Below, piece after piece: positions 8,177 through 15,343 of a stretch of 16,584 nt of DNA. The position numbers and the translations under genes are program-made. The stretch covers positions 1 to 16,584 of the forward strand of contig JAJZCS010000015.1 in NCBI GenBank assembly GCA_021829055.1, read 5' to 3'. Source of the DNA: Pseudomonadota bacterium. Its GTDB lineage: Bacteria; Pseudomonadota; Alphaproteobacteria; Acetobacterales; Acetobacteraceae. Positions within the stretch are counted from its first letter, which is position 1. The number at the start of each line of letters is the position of its first letter. Under the pieces are notes generated by a model that ran no database searches, was not told the origin of the DNA, and was given only the letters and a program-made list of their open reading frames with translations.

Positions 8177-9622
8177 TTATTTCGTCCCGGTGTCCGAGAG
8201 TTGCCAGCCGCCGCCCATCGCCTTGTACAGGTTTACAGCTGCATCAAAGCGAGTGAGTCGCGCCTGTTCCAGAGCGTTTTCGTCGGAGAGGACGGTTTGC
8301 TCTGCGTTCAAAACGGTACTAACGTCGACAACGCCCGCTGCTAGTTGCGCTTTGGCACCGACCAGTGCGGTCTTCGCACGGGTGACGGCGATCGCTTGGA
8401 GATGTTCCTGAATGGTAGCGAAGTGCAACGCGGTCATGGCCGTTTCCACATCGGTGAAGGCTTGCACGACCGCTTGCTCGTACTTTGCCACATCTTCGCG
8501 ATAGATGGCACGGCTTACCGCGAGGGCACCGGAGAGAGCGCCACCCTCAAAAACGGGCTGGGTTGTGGAACCCACGGCCGAAAGGAGCAATGAACCGGGT
8601 GCAAACAGCGTATTCAAGGCCACGCTTTGCCAGCCAGCCGAACCGGTTAGAGTGATTGAAGGGAAGAATGCCGCGATGGCGCCGCGGACGTCTGCATTCG
8701 CAGCGATCAGATTAGCCTCAGCTTCGGCGACATCGGGCCGTCGCTCAAGCAATTGGGAAGGGAGGCCAGGAGCCAGCAAAGGCACATACAGATTGTTCAG
8801 TGTTCCGCCGTGCACCCGAAGAAACTCTGGAGCTTGGCCAGTCAAGATGCCGAGACCGATAGCCTGTTGGCGAAGCGCCGATGTAATGTTGGGAATAGTT
8901 GCTCGCTCGCCGGCGACGAGTGCGGCTTGCTGGGCCACCGTTGGCGCATCGACGACCCCGGCACGAAATTCGGCCTGCATCTGTTTGAGCAATGATTCAG
9001 CAGCGGCCAAATTACGTTCATCGATCGTAAGCGTGTCCTGGTCGGCCAGCACTTGAAAATATGTCGTTGCTACTGCCGCTTCTTCGGTGAGCGCAACTGT
9101 CGCCGCGTTGAACTGAGCTGCCGCGGCGCTGGCTTGTGCGGCGCGGAGGGCATCGTAGTTTTTGCCCCAGAAGTCGAGTTCGTATGAAGGGGTAAAAGAT
9201 GCAGTGAAATGTCGGGTGTCGATGTTTTTGCCCCCGGCAAGAAATGTACTGGGAGAAAAGCTTGATGACGAGGAAGTTCCTGCTGCACGGCTCCCTGCCT
9301 GTTGAAAGTTGCCGCTTGCGAGCGCTGTGATGCTGGGGAGGAGAGGCGCGCCTGCGATCCGGACCTGGGCATTCGCGGCTTCCATTTGGTCGATTGCCTC
9401 AACGACCGAGAAGTTGTGCGCCTTGGCGTCAGCAATCAGCCTGTCAAGCTCCGGTGAGCCGAATTTGCGCCACCACCCGGGCTTTGGCCAAGCTGGCGGC
9501 GAAGACGCCGGCGAGAGGAAGCTAGCCGGAGCAGGCGTTCGCGGCGGTGCGAATCGTGGGCCAACTACACAGCCAGAAAGGAGGATGACGGCCGCCAGTG
9601 CAAGAGGCCGATCAAATTTCAC
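8177..9622 (-). CDS. Outer-membrane efflux channel lipoprotein, NodT/CusC family
   Basis: The 481-residue TolC-like channel completes the tripartite exporter. The N-terminus is a lipoprotein signal with lipobox LSGC, so Cys18 should be acylated after cleavage. Two outer-membrane-efflux repeats follow. Landmarks are WWRKFGSPELDRLI (about 50-63), PSYELDFWGKNYDALRAA (about 145-162), the family signature LLERRPDVAEAEANL (291-305), AFFPSITLTGSAGW (318-331) and VVQAFTDVETAM (385-396). A Ser-rich loop lies about 111-130. The start is GTG (9620-9622), chosen because a near-perfect GGAGGT ribosome site stands 3 nt upstream and the signal peptide begins there. It is the first gene of the operon, so the channel is made together with adaptor and pumps rather than borrowed from elsewhere. 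Confidence 0.94.
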   Translation of the reverse strand: MKFDRPLALAAVILLSGCVVGPRFAPPRTPAPASFLSPASSPPAWPKPGWWRKFGSPELDRLIADAKAHNFSVVEAIDQMEAANAQVRIAGAPLLPSITALASGNFQQAGSRAAGTSSSSSFSPSTFLAGGKNIDTRHFTASFTPSYELDFWGKNYDALRAAQASAAAAQFNAATVALTEEAAVATTYFQVLADQDTLTIDERNLAAAESLLKQMQAEFRAGVVDAPTVAQQAALVAGERATIPNITSALRQQAIGLGILTGQAPEFLRVHGGTLNNLYVPLLAPGLPSQLLERRPDVAEAEANLIAANADVRGAIAAFFPSITLTGSAGWQSVALNTLFAPGSLLLSAVGSTTQPVFEGGALSGALAVSRAIYREDVAKYEQAVVQAFTDVETAMTALHFATIQEHLQAIAVTRAKTALVGAKAQLAAGVVDVSTVLNAEQTVLSDENALEQARLTRFDAAVNLYKAMGGGWQLSDTGTK

Positions 9623-9625
9623 TTT

Positions 9626-9631
9626 ACCTCC
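9626..9631 (-). promoter_or_regulatory. Strong ribosome binding site of the channel gene
   Basis: On the minus strand GGAGGT stands 3 nt before the GTG start. It is the strongest such site in the operon and decides the GTG start of the outer-membrane channel. Confidence 0.75.
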
Positions 9632-9690
9632 GGAAGCCGTGATTTGTGTCTCATCGGACGGGCCCTATATGCCCATTGTAACCGTTCGAT

Positions 9691-9710
9691 TGCTGCCTTC
9701 TGCTGCCTTC
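9691..9710. repeat. Perfect 10-bp tandem repeat upstream of the efflux operon
   Basis: TGCTGCCTTC occurs twice back to back, flanked by CGAT on the left and GATT on the right. It lies 69-88 nt upstream of the operon's first start codon, where a promoter or regulator site is expected. A minus-strand TACAAT (9675-9680) is a possible -10 box close by, but I found no matching -35. A 10-bp period would place a protein on one DNA face; this role is inference. No regulator gene is present next to the operon. Confidence 0.45.
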
Positions 9711-9754
9711 GATTGGCTTGCGCGCAATGCCGGCGTCCATATCTCTTCATGGGG

Positions 9755-10309
9755 TCAGGGGTGCCAGACTAAGGATTTCGGTGGTGGCGTTGTTGGATCG
9801 TAGCGAATCCAGCTGCCATTCGTCACTGACACTCCGGTGAGCGCAAGAATGAAGGCCCAATGCGTGACGACAAGGGTGGAGACCCAGTCATCACGGGAGG
9901 TCATCATCGCACGAAATCTGCTGGCACGATCGATAACCGATTCCTCGGATTCGAGAGCATCAGGCCACCACCGCGGCGGCAATTGCGAGAAGTCGTGATG
10001 CGAAAAACGCTCGGCAAGATTTTCTGGTGGCGAGCCAATATCACAGCTGAACACATAACGTTCGCGTACGAGAGGGTCAATCCTCGCGGGCAAACGGCAA
10101 GACGCGATGAATGGCTCGGCCGTTTGCAGAGCACGCGTATAGGGTGAAACAATCAGTTGCGTCAGACCGTGATTCGCTAAGGCTTCCGCGGCTCGGCTGG
10201 CCTGGATGTGCCCGTCCGGAGTCAACGCGGGGTCGATAATGCCCGGATCAGAGCGCGTTGCGCTGAAATGCCGGTTGAATTCGCTCTGTCCGTGGCGCAT
10301 CAGGATCAT
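9755..10309 (-). CDS. Histidine phosphatase family protein (phosphoglycerate-mutase-like)
   Basis: A 184-residue cytoplasmic protein of the branch-1 histidine phosphatase superfamily, which moves or removes phosphate through a phospho-histidine. The RHG motif is at 5-7 with nucleophile His6; SPYTRALQTA supplies Arg59, VRERY supplies the acid Glu83, and VVTHWAF supplies the second His150. These are all the core catalytic residues, so activity is expected. It lacks the extra segments of true phosphoglycerate mutases, so a general phosphatase (SixA/GpmB/CobC-like) is likelier, with substrate unknown. The frame stays open upstream of the chosen ATG (10307-10309), so a somewhat longer N-terminus is possible, but the RHG motif sits where the family normally begins. 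It is on the efflux operon's strand but 132 nt away from it, so cotranscription is uncertain. Confidence 0.88.
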   Translation of the reverse strand: MILMRHGQSEFNRHFSATRSDPGIIDPALTPDGHIQASRAAEALANHGLTQLIVSPYTRALQTAEPFIASCRLPARIDPLVRERYVFSCDIGSPPENLAERFSHHDFSQLPPRWWPDALESEESVIDRASRFRAMMTSRDDWVSTLVVTHWAFILALTGVSVTNGSWIRYDPTTPPPKSLVWHP

Positions 10310-10360
10310 GCGAGCTCGATACAGGTGGGGAGCTTGCTCTGCAAAGTATCTCGCTAGAGG

Positions 10361-10389
10361 TTGCGGTCGGATGGGCGGCGGCCTATCAC
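10361..10389 (+). promoter_or_regulatory. Candidate sigma-70-type promoter for the Tim44-like gene
   Basis: TTGCGG (10361-10366) and TATCAC (10384-10389) are separated by exactly 17 nt and lie 56 nt before the Tim44-like start, inside the 135-nt divergent gap. The match to consensus is only moderate (about 3/6 and 4/6), so this is a suggestion by position and spacing. Confidence 0.3.
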
Positions 10390-10444
10390 CAGCATCTCTG
10401 ATCGATCACAGGTCAGCATTGCAGATCAAGGGTGAGGTCTTTTG

Positions 10445-11113
10445 ATGGATCACGGTTTTCCCATCGCAATCGTGTTGCTGGTGATGGTTGCAGGTTTTCT
10501 GATCCTGCGCCTCCGCAGTGTCTTGGGCAAGCGCACGGGCTTTGAGCGGCCGCCCTTGCCCGATCAACCGCGCGTCGATATGCGCGGACCCATGGGCCCT
10601 ATGATCGACGGTACGGCGGCGCCGACCCGTCAGCCAGTTGGTCCGCCGTTGCCACCGCCTTATAGCCCAACAGCCCAGGCGCTTGGCCGTATCTCTGCCA
10701 TGGACCGGCGCTTCGACCCAGCCAAGTTCATTGAACAGGCCGAGACCGCGTTTCGGCAGGTCGTGACGGCTTTTGCGCAGGGCGATTTGCCCACCCTGCA
10801 TGACCTATTGACCCCTACTGTTTTTTCCACTTTCGAGCAGGCGATTGCAACACGGAACGCGGCTGGTGAAATTCATACGACGGAGATCAAGGCCATTGTG
10901 GCGGCGACGATTGATGAGGCGGAGATATTGGGGGATCACGCCGCGATCATTGTGCGGTTCGTTTCAGATCAGATCAATCTGACGCGCGACAAGGAGGGAA
11001 ATGTGATTGCCGGCACCGAGGCAATGACAGAAATGGTCGATCTGTGGACGTTTGAGCGCAATCTCAAAAGCGCCGATCCAGTATGGCGTCTCGCCGCCGC
11101 ACGTAGCGGCTGA
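10445..11113 (+). CDS. Membrane-anchored Tim44-like domain protein
   Basis: A 222-residue protein with one N-terminal membrane helix (about 4-22, FPIAIVLLVMVAGFLIL), a Pro/Gly-rich linker (about 35-75), then a Tim44/TimA-type domain. Domain signs are FDPAKFIEQAETAFRQVV, AFAQGDLPTLHDLLTPTVF, the RFVSDQI strand with a short DKEGNVIAGTE turn, and the ending VDLWTFERNL-KSADPVWRLAA. In mitochondria the domain ties the import motor to the membrane. The bacterial role is not settled; an envelope-associated protein-binding role is the usual inference. ATG at 10445 is preferred over TTG at 10442 because GAGG (10434-10437) lies 7 nt before it. The stop is immediately followed by the mltA start, an arrangement common in alphaproteobacteria and a sign of one operon. 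Confidence 0.85.
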   Translation: MDHGFPIAIVLLVMVAGFLILRLRSVLGKRTGFERPPLPDQPRVDMRGPMGPMIDGTAAPTRQPVGPPLPPPYSPTAQALGRISAMDRRFDPAKFIEQAETAFRQVVTAFAQGDLPTLHDLLTPTVFSTFEQAIATRNAAGEIHTTEIKAIVAATIDEAEILGDHAAIIVRFVSDQINLTRDKEGNVIAGTEAMTEMVDLWTFERNLKSADPVWRLAAARSG

Positions 11114-12337
11114 ATGATGCTGCGCCTATCCGATCGTCTCTTCCGCCCATGGCGCATTGGGGTCTTAGGGGTTCTGCTTCCACTGCTGCTTTCGGGATGC
11201 GTCATTCAACCCCCAGCTACAGGCGCATCGCTGCCGCGATCCGTCGGTTTGCGCCAGGTTTCATTCAAGAGCCTGCCAGGTTGGGAAACAGCATCACTGG
11301 AGACTGGTCTTGCCACTTTTCTCCGGTCCTGTGCGGTCATCCAGGTGCTTCCTGAAGATCAGACTTTGGGAGGTAGAGGCTTGGCTGCAAGCCTTGGCGG
11401 CAAGGCCGGGCAATGGCGGCCAGTCTGTGCTGCGGCGCGAGCCGTTCCACCTGGAAATGCGCGCGCAGCCCGGGCATTTTTCGAGACCCACTTAACCGTT
11501 TACAAGGTTTCGGGCGTGACCCGGATCACCGGTTATTTCGAGCCGCTTTACCCGGGGTCAGAGATCAGATTGCCCGGCTATACGGTGCCGATCTACGGCA
11601 AGCCCCACAACATCATTAGAGCTGATCTTGGTGCATTTAAGCCGAGCTTGGGCAGGCAGGACATCGTTGGCCGGCTCCGTTACGGCATCCTGGTGCCGTA
11701 CTACAGTCGCGCACAAATTAACGAAGGGGCCATCGTCCGCGACGCGTCGGTTGTTGCCTGGCTCAGGAATCCGGTTGACGCATACATGGCGCAGCTTCAG
11801 GGATCTGCGCGGCTGCAGCTGCCTGATGGTACCCTTATCGATATCGGATTCGACGGTACCAATGGTCGTGCTTATACGCCCATAGGCAAGCTGATGGTCC
11901 AGAAGGGTTACCTTCCTGCAGATGATGTCTCAATCGATTCGATTGCGGCGTGGCTGCGTACACATCCAGAGGAGGCGGCGGACCTGATGGACGCCAATAA
12001 AAACTATGTATTTATGAAGCGGATCTCAGGGGTGCCTACCGGGTTTGGGGCCCCTGGGGCCTTGGGCGTCCATTTAACACCAATCGCATCAATCGCGGTG
12101 GATCCCGCAGCAATTCCTCTCGGCGCCCCTGTCTTTGTCTCGACAAGGAAGGCAGATACGTTGGCCGTTGCGCAGGACATAGACATCAGTGCGCGTGGCG
12201 GTTCAGCGGCGCAAATTTTCTGTGGCGTCGGGAGAGATGCGCGCCGTTTAGCTGCGGCCACGCGCGAAGATGGCCGTATGTTCGTTTTTCTGCCTCGTTC
12301 CCCGCCGATTGCCGTTACTGCGAAGGGGGCGTCGTGA
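11114..12337 (+). CDS. mltA: MltA-type lytic transglycosylase lipoprotein, catalytic Asp apparently replaced
   Basis: MltA proteins are outer-membrane lipoproteins that cleave peptidoglycan glycan strands, leaving 1,6-anhydro ends. This 407-residue protein has a signal with lipobox LLSGC (Cys29), then the MltA domain: ITGYFEPLYPGS (138-149), LPGYTVPIYG, NPVDAYMAQLQGSARLQLPDG (219-239), GTNGRAYTPIGK (248-259), AWLRTHPEEA, and the 3D region GVHLTPIASIAVDPAAIPLGAPVF. The 3D region normally reads D-x-G-G-A-I-x-G-x-x-x-D-I/L; the last Asp is the catalytic residue of E. coli MltA. Here it reads VAQDIDISARGGSAAQIFCG (352-371), so Gln367 stands at the catalytic position, with one extra residue and the Gly-Gly changed. 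The fold is otherwise intact and the frame is open, so this is not a simple truncation. The gene abuts the Tim44-like gene. The fold call is firm, activity doubtful. Confidence 0.88.
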   Translation: MMLRLSDRLFRPWRIGVLGVLLPLLLSGCVIQPPATGASLPRSVGLRQVSFKSLPGWETASLETGLATFLRSCAVIQVLPEDQTLGGRGLAASLGGKAGQWRPVCAAARAVPPGNARAARAFFETHLTVYKVSGVTRITGYFEPLYPGSEIRLPGYTVPIYGKPHNIIRADLGAFKPSLGRQDIVGRLRYGILVPYYSRAQINEGAIVRDASVVAWLRNPVDAYMAQLQGSARLQLPDGTLIDIGFDGTNGRAYTPIGKLMVQKGYLPADDVSIDSIAAWLRTHPEEAADLMDANKNYVFMKRISGVPTGFGAPGALGVHLTPIASIAVDPAAIPLGAPVFVSTRKADTLAVAQDIDISARGGSAAQIFCGVGRDARRLAAATREDGRMFVFLPRSPPIAVTAKGAS

Positions 12338-12588
12338 GGGGCATGATGTCATCACGCGCTGTGCTATGTGTTGACGGTCTTCCCGACCGAGGCTCGTCCA
12401 GCATCGATATTCCCGCTTCGTTTGAACTTTGTGGGACCGTTGCGTGCGTGGTGGGTTACCTGCGTTACTTGCTGAACATCGCGTGCGAGGTGTCACAGGA
12501 CCGGTTCGGTGTCAGATTCCGGCTGTTTGTGGACATGCTGGTTGGGATGGCCCGGGGCGTTGCCCGGCTGTGTCTTGCTCGCCTTTGA
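12334..12588 (+). CDS. Doubtful small ORF between mltA and kup
   Basis: An 84-codon frame begins with GTG overlapping the mltA stop (GTGA) and ends 11 nt before the kup start. It fills most of the 262-nt gap. The product would be Cys-rich and partly hydrophobic (about 36-50 and 68-83) and resembles nothing I recognise; in particular it is not the Smr-domain gene that often follows mltA in alphaproteobacteria. There is no clear ribosome site. It may be a coupled small gene, a worn remnant, or simply the kup leader. I consider coding possible but unlikely. Confidence 0.18.
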   Translation: MRGMMSSRAVLCVDGLPDRGSSSIDIPASFELCGTVACVVGYLRYLLNIACEVSQDRFGVRFRLFVDMLVGMARGVARLCLARL

Positions 12589-12599
12589 TTGGATCGCTG

Positions 12600-14477
12600 A
12601 TGAACACATCTTCACCGGCCGAAAAACTCAAGCTAGCCGTACTGGTTGGAGTGCTGGGCGTCGTTTATGGCGATATCGGTACGTCGCCGTTGTATGCCAT
12701 GCAGGCATGCCTGACTTACGCGTCGCCTGGCGCCGTTAAGCCGGCTGACGCGCTCGGCCTGTTGTCGCTGATGTTCTGGGCGCTAATCGTCACTGTTACT
12801 CTGAAATACGTTACGTTCGTCATGCGCGCGGATAACAATGGGGAGGGAGGGATTTTGGCACTGATGACCCTCGCCCAGCGTGTCGCGAAAACACCGCGTA
12901 TCAGGGACCTGCTTCTGATCATAGGGATTGTCGGGGCAGGGCTATTTCTCGGTGATGGGGTGATTACGCCGGCGATTTCAGTCCTTTCCGCAGTTGGCGG
13001 CCTCAGTTTGGCGTCGCCCGATTTCGGCCATCTGGTATTGCCGATCTCTGTAGGGATTATTGCCGGCCTCTTTCTGGTTCAAAGACGTGGAACTGGAACC
13101 GTTGGCAGCCTGTTTGGTCCAATCATGGTGATCTGGTTTCTTGTGCTGGCGGCAATGGGCACCTACCGGATTATTCTGTGTCCGGCCGTCCTACGTGCCT
13201 TGTTGCCGAATTACGGTATTTTGTTCATTCTTCATCATGATTACCTCGCCTTTATCGCGCTTGGCGCGGTAGTTCTGACAGTGACGGGGGCGGAAGCACT
13301 TTATGCTGACATGAGTCATTTTGGGCGCAAGCCTATCCGCGTAACATGGATGTTCTTTGTGCTGCCAGCACTGATGTTGAACTATTTTGGTCAGGGCGCT
13401 CTGGTCATTGCTGATCCAGCTGCGGCTTCAAACCCCTTTTACAAGCTTGTCCCGCACGTCCTGCTTATTCCAATGGTCGTGCTAGCCACGGTGGCGACGA
13501 TTATCGCAAGCCAGGCGGTGATTTCAGGAGCGTTTACATTGGGAAATCAGTGTGTGCAGTTGGGCCTGCTTCCGCGTATGGAGATCCGCCACACCAGTAG
13601 GACTGCCGAGGGGCAGATCTACGTGCCACAGATGAACGCTGCCCTTGCTGTCGGCGTGCTGATCCTGATCCTAGGCTTCCAGTCCTCAAATGCTCTCGCT
13701 TCCGCCTACGGTATCGCGGTGACAGGCACGTTTCTATGCACCAACCTGCTTGCAGCTACGGTGTATCTGCGGCATTTCCGCTGGCCATTATGGCGGGTGG
13801 TACTCGTTTGGGGAGCCTTCTTCCTCGTTGACTTTGCATTCTTTTCCGCAAATATCTTGAAAGTGTTTGAGGGCGGCTGGGTGCCACTGGCCATTGGTCT
13901 GACCGTAGTTCTGCTCATGACGACCTGGCGCCGCGGCCGCAGCCTGTTGTTTGCACGATGGCAGCAGGACAGCCTTCCGCTCGCCTCATTTCTTGGTCGC
14001 CTGCCGCAGTCGCGCATTGCGAGGGTGCCGGGCGTGGCCGTGTTTATGACCGGGAATCCCGAATTCACGCCAGCATCTCTCCTGCATAATCTCAAACATA
14101 ATAAGGTTCTGCACGAGACGGTTTTTTTTGTGACCGTCCGTAACCTTGACGTGCCGATGGCGGTTGGTGAGGACCGGCTTCGCTACGAGGAACTTGCTCC
14201 AGGAATTTATCGGGTCAGCGTGGCGTACGGCTTTATGGAAAGCCCGAATTTGCCACGGTCGCTCGACTTGCTGCGGGAACGGGGACTGCCTTTCAATCCG
14301 ATGCAGACGAGCTATTTTCTCGGCCGTGAAACCATCGTACCAGCGATGGTACCGAAGCTCGGATTCTTTCGGCGTGGGATTTTCCTGTTCATGCTCAGGA
14401 ACGCCATCTCCGCAACAGAATTCTTCCAGATTCCGTCTGACCGGGTTGTCGAACTCGGGGTGCGCGTCGCCATTTAA
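12600..14477 (+). CDS. kup: Low-affinity K+ : H+ symporter Kup
   Basis: A 625-residue member of the KUP/HAK/KT family that takes up K+ with H+ through the inner membrane, important at low pH and in osmotic stress. The length equals that of E. coli Kup (622). The N-terminus carries [14 protein letters not shown] (about 20-33), then [18 protein letters not shown] (about 68-85) and [14 protein letters not shown] (118-131). About twelve hydrophobic segments follow to near residue 450, including [25 protein letters not shown] and [11 protein letters not shown]. The cytoplasmic C-domain has [10 protein letters not shown] and ends [10 protein letters not shown], as in other Kup proteins. ATG at 12600 is chosen because homology starts there; the frame is open further upstream (to 12429), but those residues do not fit. 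The ribosome site is weak (GGAT). Codons for a VFFV stretch contain T8 (14122-14129). It is followed 5 nt later by an unknown gene. Confidence 0.95.
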   Translation: MNTSSPAEKLKLAVLVGVLGVVYGDIGTSPLYAMQACLTYASPGAVKPADALGLLSLMFWALIVTVTLKYVTFVMRADNNGEGGILALMTLAQRVAKTPRIRDLLLIIGIVGAGLFLGDGVITPAISVLSAVGGLSLASPDFGHLVLPISVGIIAGLFLVQRRGTGTVGSLFGPIMVIWFLVLAAMGTYRIILCPAVLRALLPNYGILFILHHDYLAFIALGAVVLTVTGAEALYADMSHFGRKPIRVTWMFFVLPALMLNYFGQGALVIADPAAASNPFYKLVPHVLLIPMVVLATVATIIASQAVISGAFTLGNQCVQLGLLPRMEIRHTSRTAEGQIYVPQMNAALAVGVLILILGFQSSNALASAYGIAVTGTFLCTNLLAATVYLRHFRWPLWRVVLVWGAFFLVDFAFFSANILKVFEGGWVPLAIGLTVVLLMTTWRRGRSLLFARWQQDSLPLASFLGRLPQSRIARVPGVAVFMTGNPEFTPASLLHNLKHNKVLHETVFFVTVRNLDVPMAVGEDRLRYEELAPGIYRVSVAYGFMESPNLPRSLDLLRERGLPFNPMQTSYFLGRETIVPAMVPKLGFFRRGIFLFMLRNAISATEFFQIPSDRVVELGVRVAI

Positions 14478-14482
14478 CACCC

Positions 14483-14974
14483 ATGACTGGCACGATCCAA
14501 TTTGCCGTAGCGCCTGACGGAACGGCTTTGCACCTCGTGGCGATCTCGGCCGATCGGCTACCGAGGGTCGAAAAAAGGGACCTCGAACGGGTTTGGGAGA
14601 CTGCACACGAAGCCGCGCACGCCGGCAAAACAGGACCACGACGCGGGTTTCGCTTTGCCGGGGGAACGGACGTCCTGCTTCAGGACCGGGACGCTCGCGC
14701 ATGGGCTAGCTCTGTTGACGTTGCGGCCGGCCTTTCAACGGAGCACGGCGTCTCGCTTTGCTTGCGATTGATCGGCTTGGTGAGCCTCATCACGGAAGCA
14801 CGCTGGATTACGCCGTTTATGCGGATCCGGCATGGTAAAGTAGCACTTGACGGTACCCTGCTGCATGCGGCTTCCATGACTAGGTTGACCGCAAGCGGGA
14901 ATCTGGACGCGGACGCGATCCGCGCACTACTTTTCCGGGATGACACTGAGGAGAGGTCTCCATGTTCCGGGTGA
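14483..14974 (+). CDS. Unknown 163-residue protein coupled to kup
   Basis: I do not recognise this family. The gene starts 5 nt after the kup stop and overlaps the next gene by 13 nt, with no good ribosome site of its own, so translation is probably coupled to kup. The product begins with beta-like segments (TIQFAVAPDGTALHLVAI), has a charged helix (about 26-48), a Gly-rich turn FRFAGGTDVLL (57-66), and a short hydrophobic helix about 88-104 that is too weak for a clear membrane span. There is no signal peptide or obvious catalytic motif. Close packing between two well-supported genes and lack of stops support it being real. A role linked to Kup is only a neighbour guess. Confidence 0.65.
   Translation: MTGTIQFAVAPDGTALHLVAISADRLPRVEKRDLERVWETAHEAAHAGKTGPRRGFRFAGGTDVLLQDRDARAWASSVDVAAGLSTEHGVSLCLRLIGLVSLITEARWITPFMRIRHGKVALDGTLLHAASMTRLTASGNLDADAIRALLFRDDTEERSPCSG
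14948..14956 (+). promoter_or_regulatory. Strong ribosome binding site of the small lipoprotein gene
   Basis: GAGGAGAGG lies 5 nt before ATG at 14962, inside the end of the preceding gene. It is the best ribosome site on the right-hand half and fixes the lipoprotein's start. Confidence 0.75.
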
Positions 14975-15303
14975 TGCTGCCGATTTTGGTGTTATCATTA
15001 CCGCTAGTCGCATGCAGTTTCGGGGGGGCGTCGGCATCGCCAGCCCAGGAGGCCATTGTTACGCAATGCACAAAGCAGGTCGATGCGAGTGACGCTGCAC
15101 GGGATTACGCGTTTTTGTCCCAGCCTGACCAGAGCGATACCCCGTTTCTTGGGCCTCCCAATCCCGCCTACCTATACAATAGGCGAGCCTATCTGAATGA
15201 CCGCCATCAAAGAATCAGGGACTGTGTGCGGAACTACAACCCGGCTTATGTCGGGAGCGGTGCCGGTCTTCCGGAACCGACCATCGTCGGACCAGGCCAG
15301 TGA
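14962..15303 (+). CDS. Small putative lipoprotein of unknown function
   Basis: A 113-residue protein with a clear lipoprotein signal: MFRVMLPILVLSLPLVAC, in which LVAC is the lipobox and Cys18 the lipid-bearing residue. The mature part has two further cysteines (Cys36 in TQCTKQ and Cys88 in RDCVRNY) that could form a disulfide in the periplasm. A Pro/Tyr/Asn-rich stretch lies between them (GPPNPAYLYNRRAYL, about 64-78). The C-terminus is Gly/Pro-rich. I do not recognise the family. Its start has a strong ribosome site and overlaps the preceding gene by 13 nt; a 40-nt gap separates it from the next gene. Secretion and lipidation are well supported, function is not. Confidence 0.75.
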   Translation: MFRVMLPILVLSLPLVACSFGGASASPAQEAIVTQCTKQVDASDAARDYAFLSQPDQSDTPFLGPPNPAYLYNRRAYLNDRHQRIRDCVRNYNPAYVGSGAGLPEPTIVGPGQ

Positions 15304-15343
15304 GATTGCTACGGTGACGAGCTGAGAGGCAGCCATTCACCCG

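Noticed and set aside
8505..9056. 183-codon + strand frame inside the outer-membrane channel gene
   Set aside because: Antisense to a strongly supported gene; low-complexity Ser/Ala/Arg composition and no motif.
10137..10309. Odd THW instead of THG around the second catalytic His of the histidine phosphatase
   Set aside because: The His itself is kept, and a Trp or other residue after it is tolerated in this superfamily, so it is not a sign of inactivation.
12550..12571. CCGGG...CCCGG hairpin before kup as a terminator
   Set aside because: Only five base pairs and no following T-run; it does not stand out in GC-rich DNA.
12429..12599. Longer N-terminus for Kup from ATG 12429
   Set aside because: The extra 57 residues do not resemble Kup, whose family length and motifs fit a start at 12600.
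13986..14702. 238-codon minus-strand frame across the kup end and the unknown gene
   Set aside because: It is antisense to clearly conserved Kup C-terminal sequence; Arg/Pro/His-rich composition is typical of a shadow frame.
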